Shown piece by piece: positions 34,244 to 44,947 of a DNA stretch of 64,000 nucleotides. A program made the translations under genes and the position numbers. Every line of letters begins with the position of its first letter. Within the stretch, counting starts at the first letter, position 1. Location: the NCBI GenBank assembly GCA_963921195.1, contig OY992537.1, forward strand, positions 244,038,414 to 244,102,413, in the 5' to 3' direction. This DNA comes from Pegoplata infirma (Eukaryota > Arthropoda > Insecta > Diptera > Anthomyiidae). Below the pieces are notes generated by a model. The model was not told the DNA's origin and searched no databases. It worked only from the letters and a program-made list of their open reading frames with translations.

Positions 34244-36494
34244 ATCGAACAATTTAGAAAACGTGTTCAGCGCAGTGAGCCGCAAACCAATTACCGTTTT
34301 TAAGATGAAAATCAAACCAAAAAAAAAAAAGAGAAAAAAAGAAACCAGCAGTCGAGATTATTTGATTTTGTGAGTCACGTTCAGACATATTGCAGTCAGT
34401 TCGTTCGCCACGAAATTGATATAATCACCAAGTGAAAACTTCTTGTAAGTCTTAGTGGTATTACATAATACACGCTAATTGCGACTCGAAGTGGAAACTT
34501 GCGTGCGGTTTCAGTTAGTGTAAGTCCTGGAAAAGTACATTTATTTTTCTTGTTGCGACACTTGATGTGAAACATGGTTTAGTTTTGAGTTTATCTTTTG
34601 GGAAATAGGATTGTTGTTGGCTCTCGCACATTAACACACATTAACATCTAGTAATTTTGTATTTTTGTTAAATATCATTCTCATTCACATACCGAATACC
34701 ATCCTTACTTTATTATTCAGCAATTAAAATTTTAAAACCTTTTTAGTCAGTGTTGAGTAGTCGTTGAAAAAAACGAGAACTCAATATATTTAGTAATTTT
34801 TTTAGAAATTAATTTTTCGATCTTGTCGAAGTAAAATTTAAACCATTCTGTTTTCAGAAAATATCAGCTATAACAATATATACCCAACATTCGGAAAAGT
34901 TGATTTGTGTTAATCAACCATCCAACCCTGCTTTATAAAATTTTTCGAAAGACAACTTTAATTTGGAACAACAATTTAGTTGTATATTTTGATATCAACT
35001 TCCATTGATATTCAAGCACCACTCATATTTTATTTGAATCGTTCTGGATTCCAACTTTAAAATTTATTTGAATCGTTCTAGATTCCAACATTAATTCGAA
35101 TCTTTCGAGATTTCAACATCAACATTTTTAAGCTTTTGAATCGATCAAGATTCTTACATCAACATTCGTTTTTGAGTAATATCATCTGTTGGGATAAATA
35201 TTTCTTGATACAATTTAAGAATTAATAAAATACAATTGAAATTTTTTTTTAACAAAGTTTATGAGATTTCTTTTGCTTGCTAAAAGATTTTAAGTTTTCG
35301 TAAGTACCTAAATATTTACTTTTTACTCGTAATTAGTTAAATATTTTTTAAGTACTAGTTAGTGTTTTCCTAGTGTTTAAGATAAACCACATTTATCGAA
35401 AAGCAACTTTACAAACAATGTTCGCAAATTCCACTTGCATTCGAGAACATTGCAACGAAAACTAAATTCAAAACTTTTTGATTTGGAACAATATTTTGGA
35501 TATTTTGAGATCAACTTCCATTGATATTAAACAACATAAAAATTTATTCGAATCGATCTTGATTCCAACAATAAACATTTGTTTTCGAACCGATCTAGGT
35601 TCCAGCAATTATTTTTGTTAACATCAATTCTGATACCGAGTGAAGGTAACACATTTTTTATTTTTTTATTTCTTTTGTTGGTAGGCTTAATTTTTGAGCA
35701 TTAAATATCCGTATACATTTTGATTTACTATTTTAATTTTTTTTATATTTTGATTTGGTAGTTTGTGTACTAACCTTTTCAGATTCATACGATTTTCGAA
35801 AAGCATAAATTCGATTCGATATTAACCATAAAGTATTGTTAACAAGTAAATATTTTATTTTTTTTGAGATTTTAACGCTTTCATTAAATCAGAAAAAATA
35901 ACTATTGGCCTGATTTTTTTGCGTTATATCTTTAAAAGAAAAAATTTTTTTTTGTTAGACGAAATTTGGTTTTTCTTCAATCGTTGAGTTGAAATTTAAC
36001 ACCAATTTCTACGAATAATTTTAAATACTCTGATTTTACGATAAATACTTTGACGTGACTTAATTTTTCCCGGATGTGTCTTACTTTTCAAACTTGTTAG
36101 TTTGAGAAAATTTTGACGGCATTTAATTTTTGATACCATTTAAATGAATTGATATAAATCTATTAATTCTTATAGTCAGTCACCAATCGCAATAGTAGTT
36201 GAGCTTTTGGTGCACGTTTTAATATAATTTTGGTTTATCCGTGATGCAAGCGGAAAAGGATTAAATATCTTATTTATCCTTATAGTTAGCCACCACCTGC
36301 AATAGTTGTTGAGCAGTGGTGCAAGTTTTTATAAATTTGGTATATCCGTGATACAAGCGGAAAGAACTTGAAGAGTTTCAATAATCAGCTTTTTCAGCAG
36401 AACATTGTAAATATTCAGTTCTCATTTTTGGCGTTAGAAATTCGTTTGACGTTAGTTTTGTTTTTTTGATCTTCTCTAAAAATTTTTGGTAATC
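34244..36494 (+). other. long untranslated leader of the retrotransposon
   Basis: 2.25 kb between PBS and the gag ATG with no long ORF. It holds repeated words around GAATCGTTCTRGATTCCAAC (about 35030-35170 and 35540-35600) and, just before gag, a duplicated 110-bp structured module (36167-36366). A leader this long could carry packaging or internal translation signals; this is inference. Confidence 0.7.
36167..36366 (+). repeat. tandem 110-bp module with two hairpins per unit
   Basis: Two units start at the TATAGT words 36171 and 36281. Unit 1 pairs CACCAA (36181) with TTGGTG (36207). Unit 2 pairs CACCAC (36291) with GTGGTG (36316). Both keep GCAATAGT-GTTGAGC in the loop. Each unit then carries ATCCGTGATRCAAGCGGA, a 4-bp stem TCCG/CGGA. 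One stem pair differs on both sides between the units. Confidence 0.7.
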
Positions 36495-38264
36495 ATGGTT
36501 AGAACTAGATCGTCAGGTGATGTAGATGAGGGAGCAGCAGGAGGGAGCTCAGATCCTTTGGCGTTAAGTGCTACCACCGGTACGTCCACAACTACAACCA
36601 ATACGACGACTTCGTCTACAGGAGCCATTCCGAAGACAACTCAGCATATAGAGACACGCGTTGAGATAGAACGGTTAGAGGATATGAATCAAACTTTGAT
36701 GAGTCAGTCTAGCAATGGAAACACCACTATCGTTACACCGCCTTACAGCAGTATTACAGCCCAGAACATTCATCAAGAATTCAGGAACAACAATAGGGAA
36801 AGAAGGAATGCATTAGAATTGGAACACAGTTATCGAGCGGAGACTGAAAGAGCAGAGGTAGGGTTGATGACGTCAGCGATCATGCGTAGCGTAGAAGAGC
36901 AACTGTTAGATTTAGTCCCTAAATTGGTACAGCAGTCTATAAGTGCTTTGTCACAACACTCCGGTTCTAATAATCGTCCTGTCGAAAATAGAGCTCCACA
37001 AACTAGGGTTCCACAGAATAGACCTTTGAACATTCCTCAAAATCAGACAAATTTTAACTTACCAGATTTGAGTTTACCACCTCCAGTTTTTCAAACTCCG
37101 TATTTTCAATCTTCGGGTTCTCAGGCTCAAGTTCAGTTTACTCAACCTCAAGCTCAGTTTACTCAACCTCAAGCTCAGTTTGCTCAAGCTCAGTTTACTC
37201 AACCACCTCAAGCTCAGTTTGTTCCTTTTGTACAACAGAATCATTTCCAACAGGGTCAGAATAGAGAGTTTCAGCAACAACTGCCCAATTCTAACGAACA
37301 TTTTAATCCTAACGGTCAATTATTTCGTGCTAGGAATTTCGACAGTTTTGGGTATAATCCAAATCACCGCGTTGATAAATGGGGGCTTGTATTTGACGGA
37401 ACAGATAAAACCGGGAGCGTCTATGATTTTACTGACACGGTAGAGATAATGCAAGGTGACCGCGATTGTCCTTGGTCAGAGGTTATCAAGCAGTTCCACT
37501 ACCTTTTGAAAGGTCCTGCTCTTAAATGGTTTTGGTCACAACGAAGGAGGAAGAAAGTAGGAGATTGGCCCAAGCTAAAGGCAGCTATCAAGAAAAAGTT
37601 TAAGAAATTTGACCACGATTTTGATGTACAACAGCAGATAGCTATGAGATTCCAGAGAAGTCAAGAATCGTTTGATGATTATTTTGATGCCGTGATTGAC
37701 CTTCGAAACCAACAGGAAGAACAGATGGACGATGAACAACTTATTTTCCTTATGAAGCGTAACATGAAGAAAGCTATAGGTGACTTGCTGTTCTGGTATA
37801 AAGGACACGACCTGGAAGTATTTTGCAAAGAAGCACGTGATGCTGAGCGGCAGGAAAATAATCCGAGACCGTTTGCTTCCAAATTCCCGGCGAAAAAGTT
37901 GAACGAGTTGGAGTTGGATTGGCAAAACAGAGAAGAATATCTGGAATTAGATGCCATAGCTGGTGGGAGAAAGATAATTTGTTTTAATTGTAAAGAAGAG
38001 GATCACTTTTTTTTGGATTGTCCCAAGCCGAGAGAAAGAACATTTTGCTACAAATGCGGAATGGAAGGTGAAGTCACACCGTCATGTCCCGTTTGTCAGG
38101 GAAACCGGAAAGTGAACGCGTCCCGCGCGGGGATGGAGACCCGTTCCAGAAAGACTTATCCCCAGCAAATACATCAACTTCAGATAGAAAATCCGCCACA
38201 ACAATTACAGGTAAAACAGTCGCCGCAGCAGCTTCAGATTCAACAGCCGCCACAGCAACTGTAG
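36495..38264 (+). CDS. gag: Gag polyprotein (589 aa)
   Basis: I start at the ATG at 36495 (MVRTRSSGD); the frame opens slightly upstream at a TTG. The first 290 residues are low-complexity, with Q-rich repeats (QAQFTQP units, 37115-37230). Residues about 300-460 form the capsid-like retrotransposon Gag domain (WGLVFDGTDK, FHYLLKGPALKWFW, FKKFDHDFDVQQQI). Two zinc knuckles follow: CFNCKEEDHFFLDC is a full CCHC; CYKCGMEGEVTPSC has Glu where the His should be. The C-terminus is a run of PPQQLQ repeats. It forms the particle and binds element RNA. The last 181 nt overlap pol. Confidence 0.9.
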   Translation: MVRTRSSGDVDEGAAGGSSDPLALSATTGTSTTTTNTTTSSTGAIPKTTQHIETRVEIERLEDMNQTLMSQSSNGNTTIVTPPYSSITAQNIHQEFRNNNRERRNALELEHSYRAETERAEVGLMTSAIMRSVEEQLLDLVPKLVQQSISALSQHSGSNNRPVENRAPQTRVPQNRPLNIPQNQTNFNLPDLSLPPPVFQTPYFQSSGSQAQVQFTQPQAQFTQPQAQFAQAQFTQPPQAQFVPFVQQNHFQQGQNREFQQQLPNSNEHFNPNGQLFRARNFDSFGYNPNHRVDKWGLVFDGTDKTGSVYDFTDTVEIMQGDRDCPWSEVIKQFHYLLKGPALKWFWSQRRRKKVGDWPKLKAAIKKKFKKFDHDFDVQQQIAMRFQRSQESFDDYFDAVIDLRNQQEEQMDDEQLIFLMKRNMKKAIGDLLFWYKGHDLEVFCKEARDAERQENNPRPFASKFPAKKLNELELDWQNREEYLELDAIAGGRKIICFNCKEEDHFFLDCPKPRERTFCYKCGMEGEVTPSCPVCQGNRKVNASRAGMETRSRKTYPQQIHQLQIENPPQQLQVKQSPQQLQIQQPPQQL

Positions 38265-41200
38265 ATACAACAACAGCCACAACAACAAAATTAGAAGATA
38301 ATCTAGAACAAGAATGTCTAGTCTCTACAAAAATAACATCAAGCTTAAAGAACAACAATTTAGAAGCACCTGAGTTAACACCTAGACCTATTAAGCCTTG
38401 GCATGTTCGCATGCAAGAATATGAGAAAGCACGCGATAGAATTTTTGGACCTTCAGATAAAATAGTAAAGACCCGAACGCGATACAATGATCGTAAGCAA
38501 ACACGATTTGAGATTTCATCCGCGAGTATATACGAGGGGCCTGATTCCCGAATTTATTCGACAATTGAAATCAATGGTCACCCTATAACCGGTTTATTGG
38601 ATAGTGGGGCCACGGTATCATGTTTAGGTGAAAATTGTTTAGACTTCGTAGAAAAAGCAAATCTTATTATACATCCATTTAGGTCAACTATTCGAACTGC
38701 AGATGGTAGATCAAACGATATTATAGGGCGTGTTAGGTCGGTTATCAATTTTAACAAAATATCTAAACCGATAGATTTCTTTTTAGTACCTACTCTTAAG
38801 TCAAGCCTATTTTTAGGTATCGACTTTATGAAAAATTTTAACTTAATACGGTTTGAGATTAATGGTTTGTCCACCAACGGTAGCGAAAATTTTACGGTAG
38901 AAGATCCGACTTATCCGCGAATGCACGAACTAGATAAAATACAACAAAAACAATTAGAGAAAGTTATAGATTTATTTCCATGCTTCACTCAAAAAGGCTT
39001 AGGGAAGACATTGCTTGAGACACATAGTATAGATGTGGGCGATGCCGTTCCGGTCAAAGAGAGGCATTACCCGGTTTCACCTGCAGTGCAGAAACTTATG
39101 TATGGGGAACTGGATAGGATGCTTTCACTGGGAGTCATTGAGCCTAGCGAGAGTCCGTGGAATAATAGAGTTACCTTCGTTCAGAAGGGTGAAAAAGTCA
39201 GAATTTGTTTAGACGCGCGTAGGCTCAATGACTTAACGGTTAAAGACGCCTATCCACTTCCTCATATAGAAGGTCTGCTAAGCCGTTTAGGTGATACACA
39301 CTTTATTTCAAGTGTGGACCTAAAAGATGCGTTCTGGCAGATACCTCTAGCAGCCTCAAGTAGAGAAAAAACTGCGTTCACGGTGCCTGGAAGGCCTTTG
39401 TACCACTTCACCGTCATGCCTTTTGGGTTGTGCAACGCAGCACAAAGGTTATGCCGGTTAATGGACAAAGTCATTCCTGGTCGCCTTCGCGAGAAAGTTT
39501 TTGTCTACTTGGATGACTTGCTAGTGGTATCGTCCAGTTTCGCAGAGCAGCTTGAACTTCTTAAGGAAGTTGCGTTCCACCTTGATAAAGCTGGTCTCAC
39601 CATAAACGTAGGAAAATCAAAGTTCTGTTGTCGCGAATTAAAATATTTGGGCTACATTGTTGGTGCCGGTCAACTCAAACCAGATCCAAGCAAAGTTCAG
39701 GCAATTATTAATATGACTTATCCTGTAAATCCGAAGCAAGTAAGAAGCTTCATGGGTACAACGGGATGGTACCGCCGATTCATTTCGGATTACGCTACCA
39801 TCACCGCTCCAATTAGTGATACTTTAAAGAAAGTAAAGAAATTTGATTTTACAGATGAAGCCAAGAGGGCATTTGACATACTCAAAGAGAAATTGACGGC
39901 TAGTCCCGTTTTAACACATCCCGACTTTAATAAAACCTTTTTCATTCAGTGTGATGCATCCGATATAGGTATGGGTTCCGTTTTGTTCCAAGAGGATGGA
40001 GAGGGCGGAGAACATCCTATCGCGTTCTTTTCACGGAAATTCACGGCCGCAGAAAAGAATTACTCGGTAACAGAACGCGAATGTTTAGCCGTAGTGGCGT
40101 CAGTGAAGCGTTTTCGACCATACGTCGAGTTAATGCAGTTTGTCGTTATTACGGATCACTCAAGCCTCAAGTGGCTGATGTCACAAAGAGACTTGAGTGG
40201 CCGTTTAGCAAGATGGAGTCTTCAGCTTCAGGCATTTTCGTTTGAAATACGACATCGAAAAGGGTCACAAAATATTGTGCCTGACACACTTTCGCGATAC
40301 GCGTTGGATGAGATAGGGGCAGAAGTTAGTTCACTAATAGATTTTAAATCGGAAGAATTTAACAACGAAGATTATAAACAATTAATCGAGTCAGTCGAGT
40401 CAAATAAAACCAGTTTACCGGATTTACGTGTGATTGACAATTTAATTTACAAACGAACGGTTTATTACAATGGTGACGCAGTTCGCGAAGACCATTGCTG
40501 GAAATTGTGGGTGCCAGCGGGCCTCACGTCCAAAATTATTGAGCGGGCTCATAGTCCACCAAATGCGTCGCATGGAGGCATCGCTAAAACAATTTATAGG
40601 GTACGACAGTATTTTTACTGGCCACACCTGAACGTACAGGTACGTGATTTTGTTAACCGATGCGATATATGCAAAGAATCTAAGCCGGCCAACGCTGTTC
40701 TCAGACCTCCGATGGGTCGTGAAGCCGATGTATCTAGACCTTTTCAACGCATTTATATAGATTTTTTGGGGCCGTATGTTCGTTCAAAAAAAGGAAATTG
40801 TTTTATTTTCATCGTATTAGACTATTTTTCTAAATTTGTTTTACTTAAAGCCATGAGCAAAGCTAATTCCAAAAATGTTATTGATTTTTTGATTCAAGAG
40901 GTGTTTTATAAGTTCGGTTGTCCTGAATCTTTAATTTCAGACAACGGAGTACAATTTATATCAAAAGATTTCGAAGATGTTATGAAAAGTTTCGGGATAA
41001 ATCATATCCGTACAGCCAATTACGCACCACAGGCGAACGCGTCTGAACGCGTAAACCAGTCGGTTTTGTCCGCGATTCGATCGTATTTAGATGAAAGTCA
41101 GCAAGACTGGGACCTCCATCTTTGCGAAATCGAGTGTGCGCTACGTTCGGCAGTACACTCGGCTATCGGAGTAACACCGTACTTCGTACTCTTTGGAACA

Positions 41201-41578
41201 AACATGATCACCCATGCATCCGCTTACAAACTAGCTAGAAAGTTAGATTTAGTTGATGATTCGGAAAACAGATTAGAAAATCGTAGCGAGTTTTTAGAAA
41301 TAGTTCGTGATAATGTTCGAAAAAACCTTCATCGCAGTTATGAAACAAATGCTAAGAAATATAATACCCGATGTAGGGAAACAAGGTTTAAATGCGGTCA
41401 AGAAGTTTTTCGGCGAAATTTTCCACAATCTGATTTTGCGAAACAAATATCGGCGAAACTTTGTAAGAAATTTGTTAAGTGTAGAATCACAAAGCCAGTA
41501 GGAAATAATCTTTATGCGGTTGAGGATTTACAAGGGAAATCTCAGGGAGTTTTCCATGCTAAAGATTTAAAATCCTGA
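38072..41578 (+). CDS. pol: Pol polyprotein: protease, RT, RNase H, integrase
   Basis: Open frame 38072-41578, -1 to gag; first ATG at 38084 (1164 codons counted from there). Protease: LLDSGATVSCLG (DSG at about residue 173). RT: VDLKDAFWQIPLA, then MPFGLCNAAQ and catalytic YLDD near residue 474. RNase H: QCDASDIGMG, TERECLAVV and TDHSSLKWL. Integrase: HH-CC zinc region (HGGI...CDIC) and a D, D35E core (D near 892, D953, E987). No frameshift or stop interrupts it, so the copy could be active. It reverse-transcribes element RNA in particles and inserts the DNA into chromosomes. Translation is probably by -1 frameshift from gag. Confidence 0.93.
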   Translation, partial: SHTVMSRLSGKPESERVPRGDGDPFQKDLSPANTSTSDRKSATTITGKTVAAAASDSTAATATVDTTTATTTKLEDNLEQECLVSTKITSSLKNNNLEAPELTPRPIKPWHVRMQEYEKARDRIFGPSDKIVKTRTRYNDRKQTRFEISSASIYEGPDSRIYSTIEINGHPITGLLDSGATVSCLGENCLDFVEKANLIIHPFRSTIRTADGRSNDIIGRVRSVINFNKISKPIDFFLVPTLKSSLFLGIDFMKNFNLIRFEINGLSTNGSENFTVEDPTYPRMHELDKIQQKQLEKVIDLFPCFTQKGLGKTLLETHSIDVGDAVPVKERHYPVSPAVQKLMYGELDRMLSLGVIEPSESPWNNRVTFVQKGEKVRICLDARRLNDLTVKDAYPLPHIEGLLSRLGDTHFISSVDLKDAFWQIPLAASSREKTAFTVPGRPLYHFTVMPFGLCNAAQRLCRLMDKVIPGRLREKVFVYLDDLLVVSSSFAEQLELLKEVAFHLDKAGLTINVGKSKFCCRELKYLGYIVGAGQLKPDPSKVQAIINMTYPVNPKQVRSFMGTTGWYRRFISDYATITAPISDTLKKVKKFDFTDEAKRAFDILKEKLTASPVLTHPDFNKTFFIQCDASDIGMGSVLFQEDGEGGEHPIAFFSRKFTAAEKNYSVTERECLAVVASVKRFRPYVELMQFVVITDHSSLKWLMSQRDLSGRLARWSLQLQAFSFEIRHRKGSQNIVPDTLSRYALDEIGAEVSSLIDFKSEEFNNEDYKQLIESVESNKTSLPDLRVIDNLIYKRTVYYNGDAVREDHCWKLWVPAGLTSKIIERAHSPPNASHGGIAKTIYRVRQYFYWPHLNVQVRDFVNRCDICKESKPANAVLRPPMGREADVSRPFQRIYIDFLGPYVRSKKGNCFIFIVLDYFSKFVLLKAMSKANSKNVIDFLIQEVFYKFGCPESLISDNGVQFISKDFEDVMKSFGINHIRTANYAPQANASERVNQSVLSAIRSYLDESQQDWDLHLCEIECALRSAVHSAIGVTPYFVLFGTNMITHASAYKLARKLDLVDDSENRLENRSEFLEIVRDNVRKNLHRSYETNAKKYNTRCRETRFKCGQEVFRRNFPQSDFAKQISAKLCKKFVKCRITKPVGNNLYAVEDLQGKSQGVFHAKDLKS
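38099..38146 (+). promoter_or_regulatory. candidate -1 frameshift site: GGGAAAC plus hairpin
   Basis: GGGAAAC (38099-38105) is read in the gag frame as G GGA AAC, the X XXY YYZ arrangement. After an 8-nt spacer, GAACG (38114-38118) can pair with CGTTC (38142-38146), enclosing a GC-rich stem (38119-38124 with 38130-38135, loop GCGCG). The pol frame is closed upstream by TGA at 38069-38071, so the shift must occur in the overlap, where this site lies. Confidence 0.75.
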
Positions 41579-41599
41579 AAAGGAGTTTCCGAAGTCCTT

Positions 41600-41638
41600 T
41601 TTATCACATTAGCAAATTGCGTTTGCTAATGTGATAAA
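41600..41638 (+). promoter_or_regulatory. perfect 17-bp hairpin between pol stop and 3' LTR
   Basis: TTTATCACATTAGCAAA (41600-41616) and TTTGCTAATGTGATAAA (41622-41638) pair perfectly around the 5-nt loop TTGCG. It begins 21 nt after the pol stop and ends 25 nt before the 3' LTR. It may act as an RNA structure for the 3' end, stability or export. The role is unknown. Confidence 0.8.
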
Positions 41639-41650
41639 CAAAATAAACCG

Positions 41651-41663
41651 ACGTAAGGAGGTG
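41651..41663 (+). other. putative polypurine tract
   Basis: ACGTAAGGAGGTG immediately precedes the 3' LTR start. AAGGAGG is the only purine run at the expected plus-strand priming position. It is short for a PPT. Confidence 0.65.
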
Positions 41664-44600
41664 TGTAGCGTTTCACTTTTTTTTACATTGACAAATTTAC
41701 AAAATAAACTTGGTAAACTTTTTGAATGAATTCACTCATTTATGTGTCTGGAAATTTGGCAACTCTCCAAGGCATAAATGCAACTCTGCTTTATGATTTG
41801 GCACCACTGCAAAAAAGTGCACTGTCAAAGCTGAAGTTGGCTGCAGTTCATTGAACTTTGACTTGGCAGCACTTAGCTTTGACAACCACTGACATCTGTC
41901 CTTTTTCCGGTGGTGGCCCTATGAGATGGACGCAAATTTAATTTAAGTCGCAAAACCATCTTTCAACAGCAGGTGTAATCTGAAGTAAAATCAACGTGGT
42001 AAGTTATTAATCTTCAAGGAAAATAATCAATCCTGTTATTGATTGGATTATTTTTATTTAGAATCAACTTTACAGAATCATCGAGGCAAAATTAAAGTTG
42101 ATACGAAATCTTTAATTTGTTGCCACCACCGCCATTTTTATAATTTTTGCTATTTGCTCGAATCTCAGAGGGATCGAAATAAAAGAGCTGGGAGTGAACC
42201 CAAATTGGATTTGCTTTCTTCGTTGTTCGCCACAAAGATACAAAAAGGCACCTTATACAAATTTTTCCTTGGCATTAAATAAAACCCTTAATGGTCAACA
42301 GTCGCTGTTAACAACAACAAAGAAAAACGGCTAGTTTTCTACATCAATTCATCTTTAACAGGTGTCTGGAAAAAAAAGAACTCCAATTCAACAAAAGTAA
42401 AGGCAAAGAGAAGAGAATTCGTTCGTTTCTTTTAACATCGTAATCGTGTTAACATTGGCACAAAATTCTGCTAATCTTAACATTGTCAGCCGCAGAAAAA
42501 AAAATAATTCCAATAAGAAAATTTAAAACAAAAGCAACAGAAAAAATCTTGGATAAATTGAACAAAAAAAAAAAAACAGTGATGGTAAAGTTAGGAAACG
42601 TTAAATGTACAATTTTATGCCAAGACATTTTGAGTGCTAATTGGTTAAATAACATGAAACGGTCCAACCCCCAATAATAGCCAGATTCTTGCATAAAAAA
42701 ATTTAAGTTTTAACGTTGTAATTAATTTGGTTCATTGCTACAAAATTACATCAAAATTTAACATCATCTACTTCAGCTAATTGGATAAATTTCATCGCAA
42801 CTTTATTTCATCAACATCATCGATAAATTCCAGCGATTTTCATTAGAAATTAAATAACAACATCAGCTATAAATTGTATTATGGTCATCATTGTCTAGCA
42901 AACATCATCATCTGTAAAGTTGGGATAATTTTAGTAAACAATTCCACAGTGTCATCCTCATCTACAAATTGTATTATTTTTCATCAAAACTAAAACATCA
43001 TCAGCATCTATAAATTGAATGTTAACAGCAAAACACGGCGTTATCAACATCAAGAACACAAAAAGGTAACAACATTAGCAGAACAACAACATGAATGCTG
43101 ATTAACATTGAGACCTATTGAAGAAAACCACAACACCGAGGATAAATAAAGATAAGTAAAAATAAAAATTTGGTGTGACAAAAATTTTATCAGTGTAGCT
43201 AATGAAGCGGTTTTTTTTTGTATCTAACGTTTTTATTTGGTGTTTAAAGTCGAAATTAGTATTCATAAAAAAAAAAAATGCTAAAATTAATTAAAACTAA
43301 AAAAAATCAGTATTATCAAGTGGCTTAAATAAAAAAATTGTGTCGTGATCGGTATATTCGTTTAGAGTGAGTTTAACTCACAGAATTAAACTTTGTTGGT
43401 GATCTTTTGTCCATCCGAATTATTTCTTTCTTGTCTGTCTGATTTTTCCAATATTTTAAATTTGACCAAATTGTTAGTCCGTATTTGTGTCTGTCCGTTT
43501 TTAGTATTGCTCTTGGTAGAATTACCAGTTAAAGTTAAATACAAATTATGTGCCAAAGTGTAATTAGATTTAAATTTTTGCGTTTTTTTTTAAATCATGC
43601 GCTTATTTTTAAGCAATTGTTTTCGTATTTTAATAGTGAATCAGTACACATAAATCAACCTCAAAGACAACTTTTATCTCGTCAAGAGAAAATAATTTAA
43701 AATTTAAGCGTTTTTTGCAAAATATATTTCCAAATTTGACAACAAAGTCGTCAATATTATGTAAACTGCTGTCGTTAAGTACAAATTTAAGAGTAAAATA
43801 AGACTTTATTCTTATGGCCAATGGCGAAAATTGTAATTGTTCATAAATAAAAGTGTTGTTAATGTAACAACAAATTTTATAAAAATTTATTTAAATCCGA
43901 TCCACAATTAAAACGTCATTTTGTTGTTAAATCATCTTAAGCCAATATATTTTAACATTATATTTTTAAAAATAACATTTTAGCTGTTAGGTCAAAATCA
44001 TCATCGAGCACATCCATGCTTGGTTAACAAATTTAAAAATAATTTAAAAATTTATTTAATTGTCTAAATCAATTTATACCCTACAATCATATTACATTAT
44101 AAAATTATACCCTACAAATTATATTACACAATCATTTTACCATGCAGTCATACACGCTATGATTGTATTAGACCCAACATTTATACCATATTTTCATAAA
44201 AATTATACCTTTTACATTTTTTCGAAGTTTTAGTTCTGAATCATTTAATTTTAGGGCACATGTTAGTCATATAGATCTCGACGATAGCGCTATGGTAGGA
44301 GTCTAAATTTTAGATATGTCTACAGTCCCTTTAGTAATTTAGACCGTTTTGGTTCAAAATGATTAATCTGAGCTAAGATTTTGATACTAATAAAAAATAT
44401 TAAAATCATTTTTTTTTCATTTTAACATTATATTTATGTCATCGTTCGTAAGGTACAGCTTAAGATTACTATTAAGTTATCTTTAGGCTTGTTTATACAT
44501 AATTTTGAATTTGTTATTAGTGAATAAAAACAAATGAATTGTTTTGAAGATAAATGCTTTTATTAGTTTTTGCTTTTAATCATGTCTGAATAAGGAGGTA

Positions 44601-44947
44601 AACAGGTAGGTATTCGGCTGTGAATGATAAGTTTTGGGGTAACCATAACTTTAGGGCCCATGAGTTACCACGGCTTAAGTCTTTATCGAAGACTGTGGGA
44701 GGGAGCCAATAGGTTTTAACATCAACAACCTATAACATTAATGCAAATTTGTCGTGTTTTCGAAGCCCTTGTTTTTTAATTTAATTTTTGGTACACTGGT
44801 ACAAATTTTCTTTTAGCTGTTCCATTATTCTAGTACCCCGCAACGAACACCCGCCCAAGCCCGACGAGCCTTAGCCGTGCACACATCGACAAGTTGCCAG
44901 TGTGGCGGGGGCGAATAGTGGCATCCTTTCGAGGATGAATCGTGACA
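41664..44947 (+). repeat. 3' LTR (3284 bp)
   Basis: Near-identical direct copy of 30931-34216, ending GTGACA, followed by the ATCT duplication and the THAP/BESS exon. Short ORFs inside match those of the 5' LTR in position and sequence. Confidence 0.93.

Larger units (their letters stand above)
30931..44947 (+). mobile_element. complete Ty3/Gypsy-type LTR retrotransposon, 14.0 kb
   Basis: Both LTRs begin TGTAGCG and end GTGACA. ATCT is duplicated at 30927-30930 and 44948-44951. Internal order: PBS, 2.27-kb leader, gag, pol (protease, RT, RNase H, integrase), hairpin, purine tract. No env ORF follows pol. Long LTRs, a tRNA-Lys primer and the gag-pol plan recall the Osvaldo/Ulysses group, but that placement is inference. 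The LTRs differ by about one substitution and two homopolymer indels over 3.28 kb, so the insertion is young. It lies antisense to the THAP/BESS gene. Confidence 0.95.

Noticed and set aside
36486..36494. Gag start at a TTG upstream
   Set aside because: The first ATG in frame is at 36495 and is followed directly by the Gag reading frame. Non-ATG initiation is not needed.
38007..38014. Run of eight T in gag as the frameshift site
   Set aside because: The pol frame has a TGA at 38069-38071, downstream of this run, so a shift here would terminate.
37074..38487. Several ORFs antisense to gag and pol
   Set aside because: They are shadows of the coding frames, with biased composition from Q-rich repeats. 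No motif.
41579..41663. Possible env gene downstream of pol
   Set aside because: Only 85 bp separate the pol stop from the 3' LTR, and they form a hairpin. No spliced env exon is visible.
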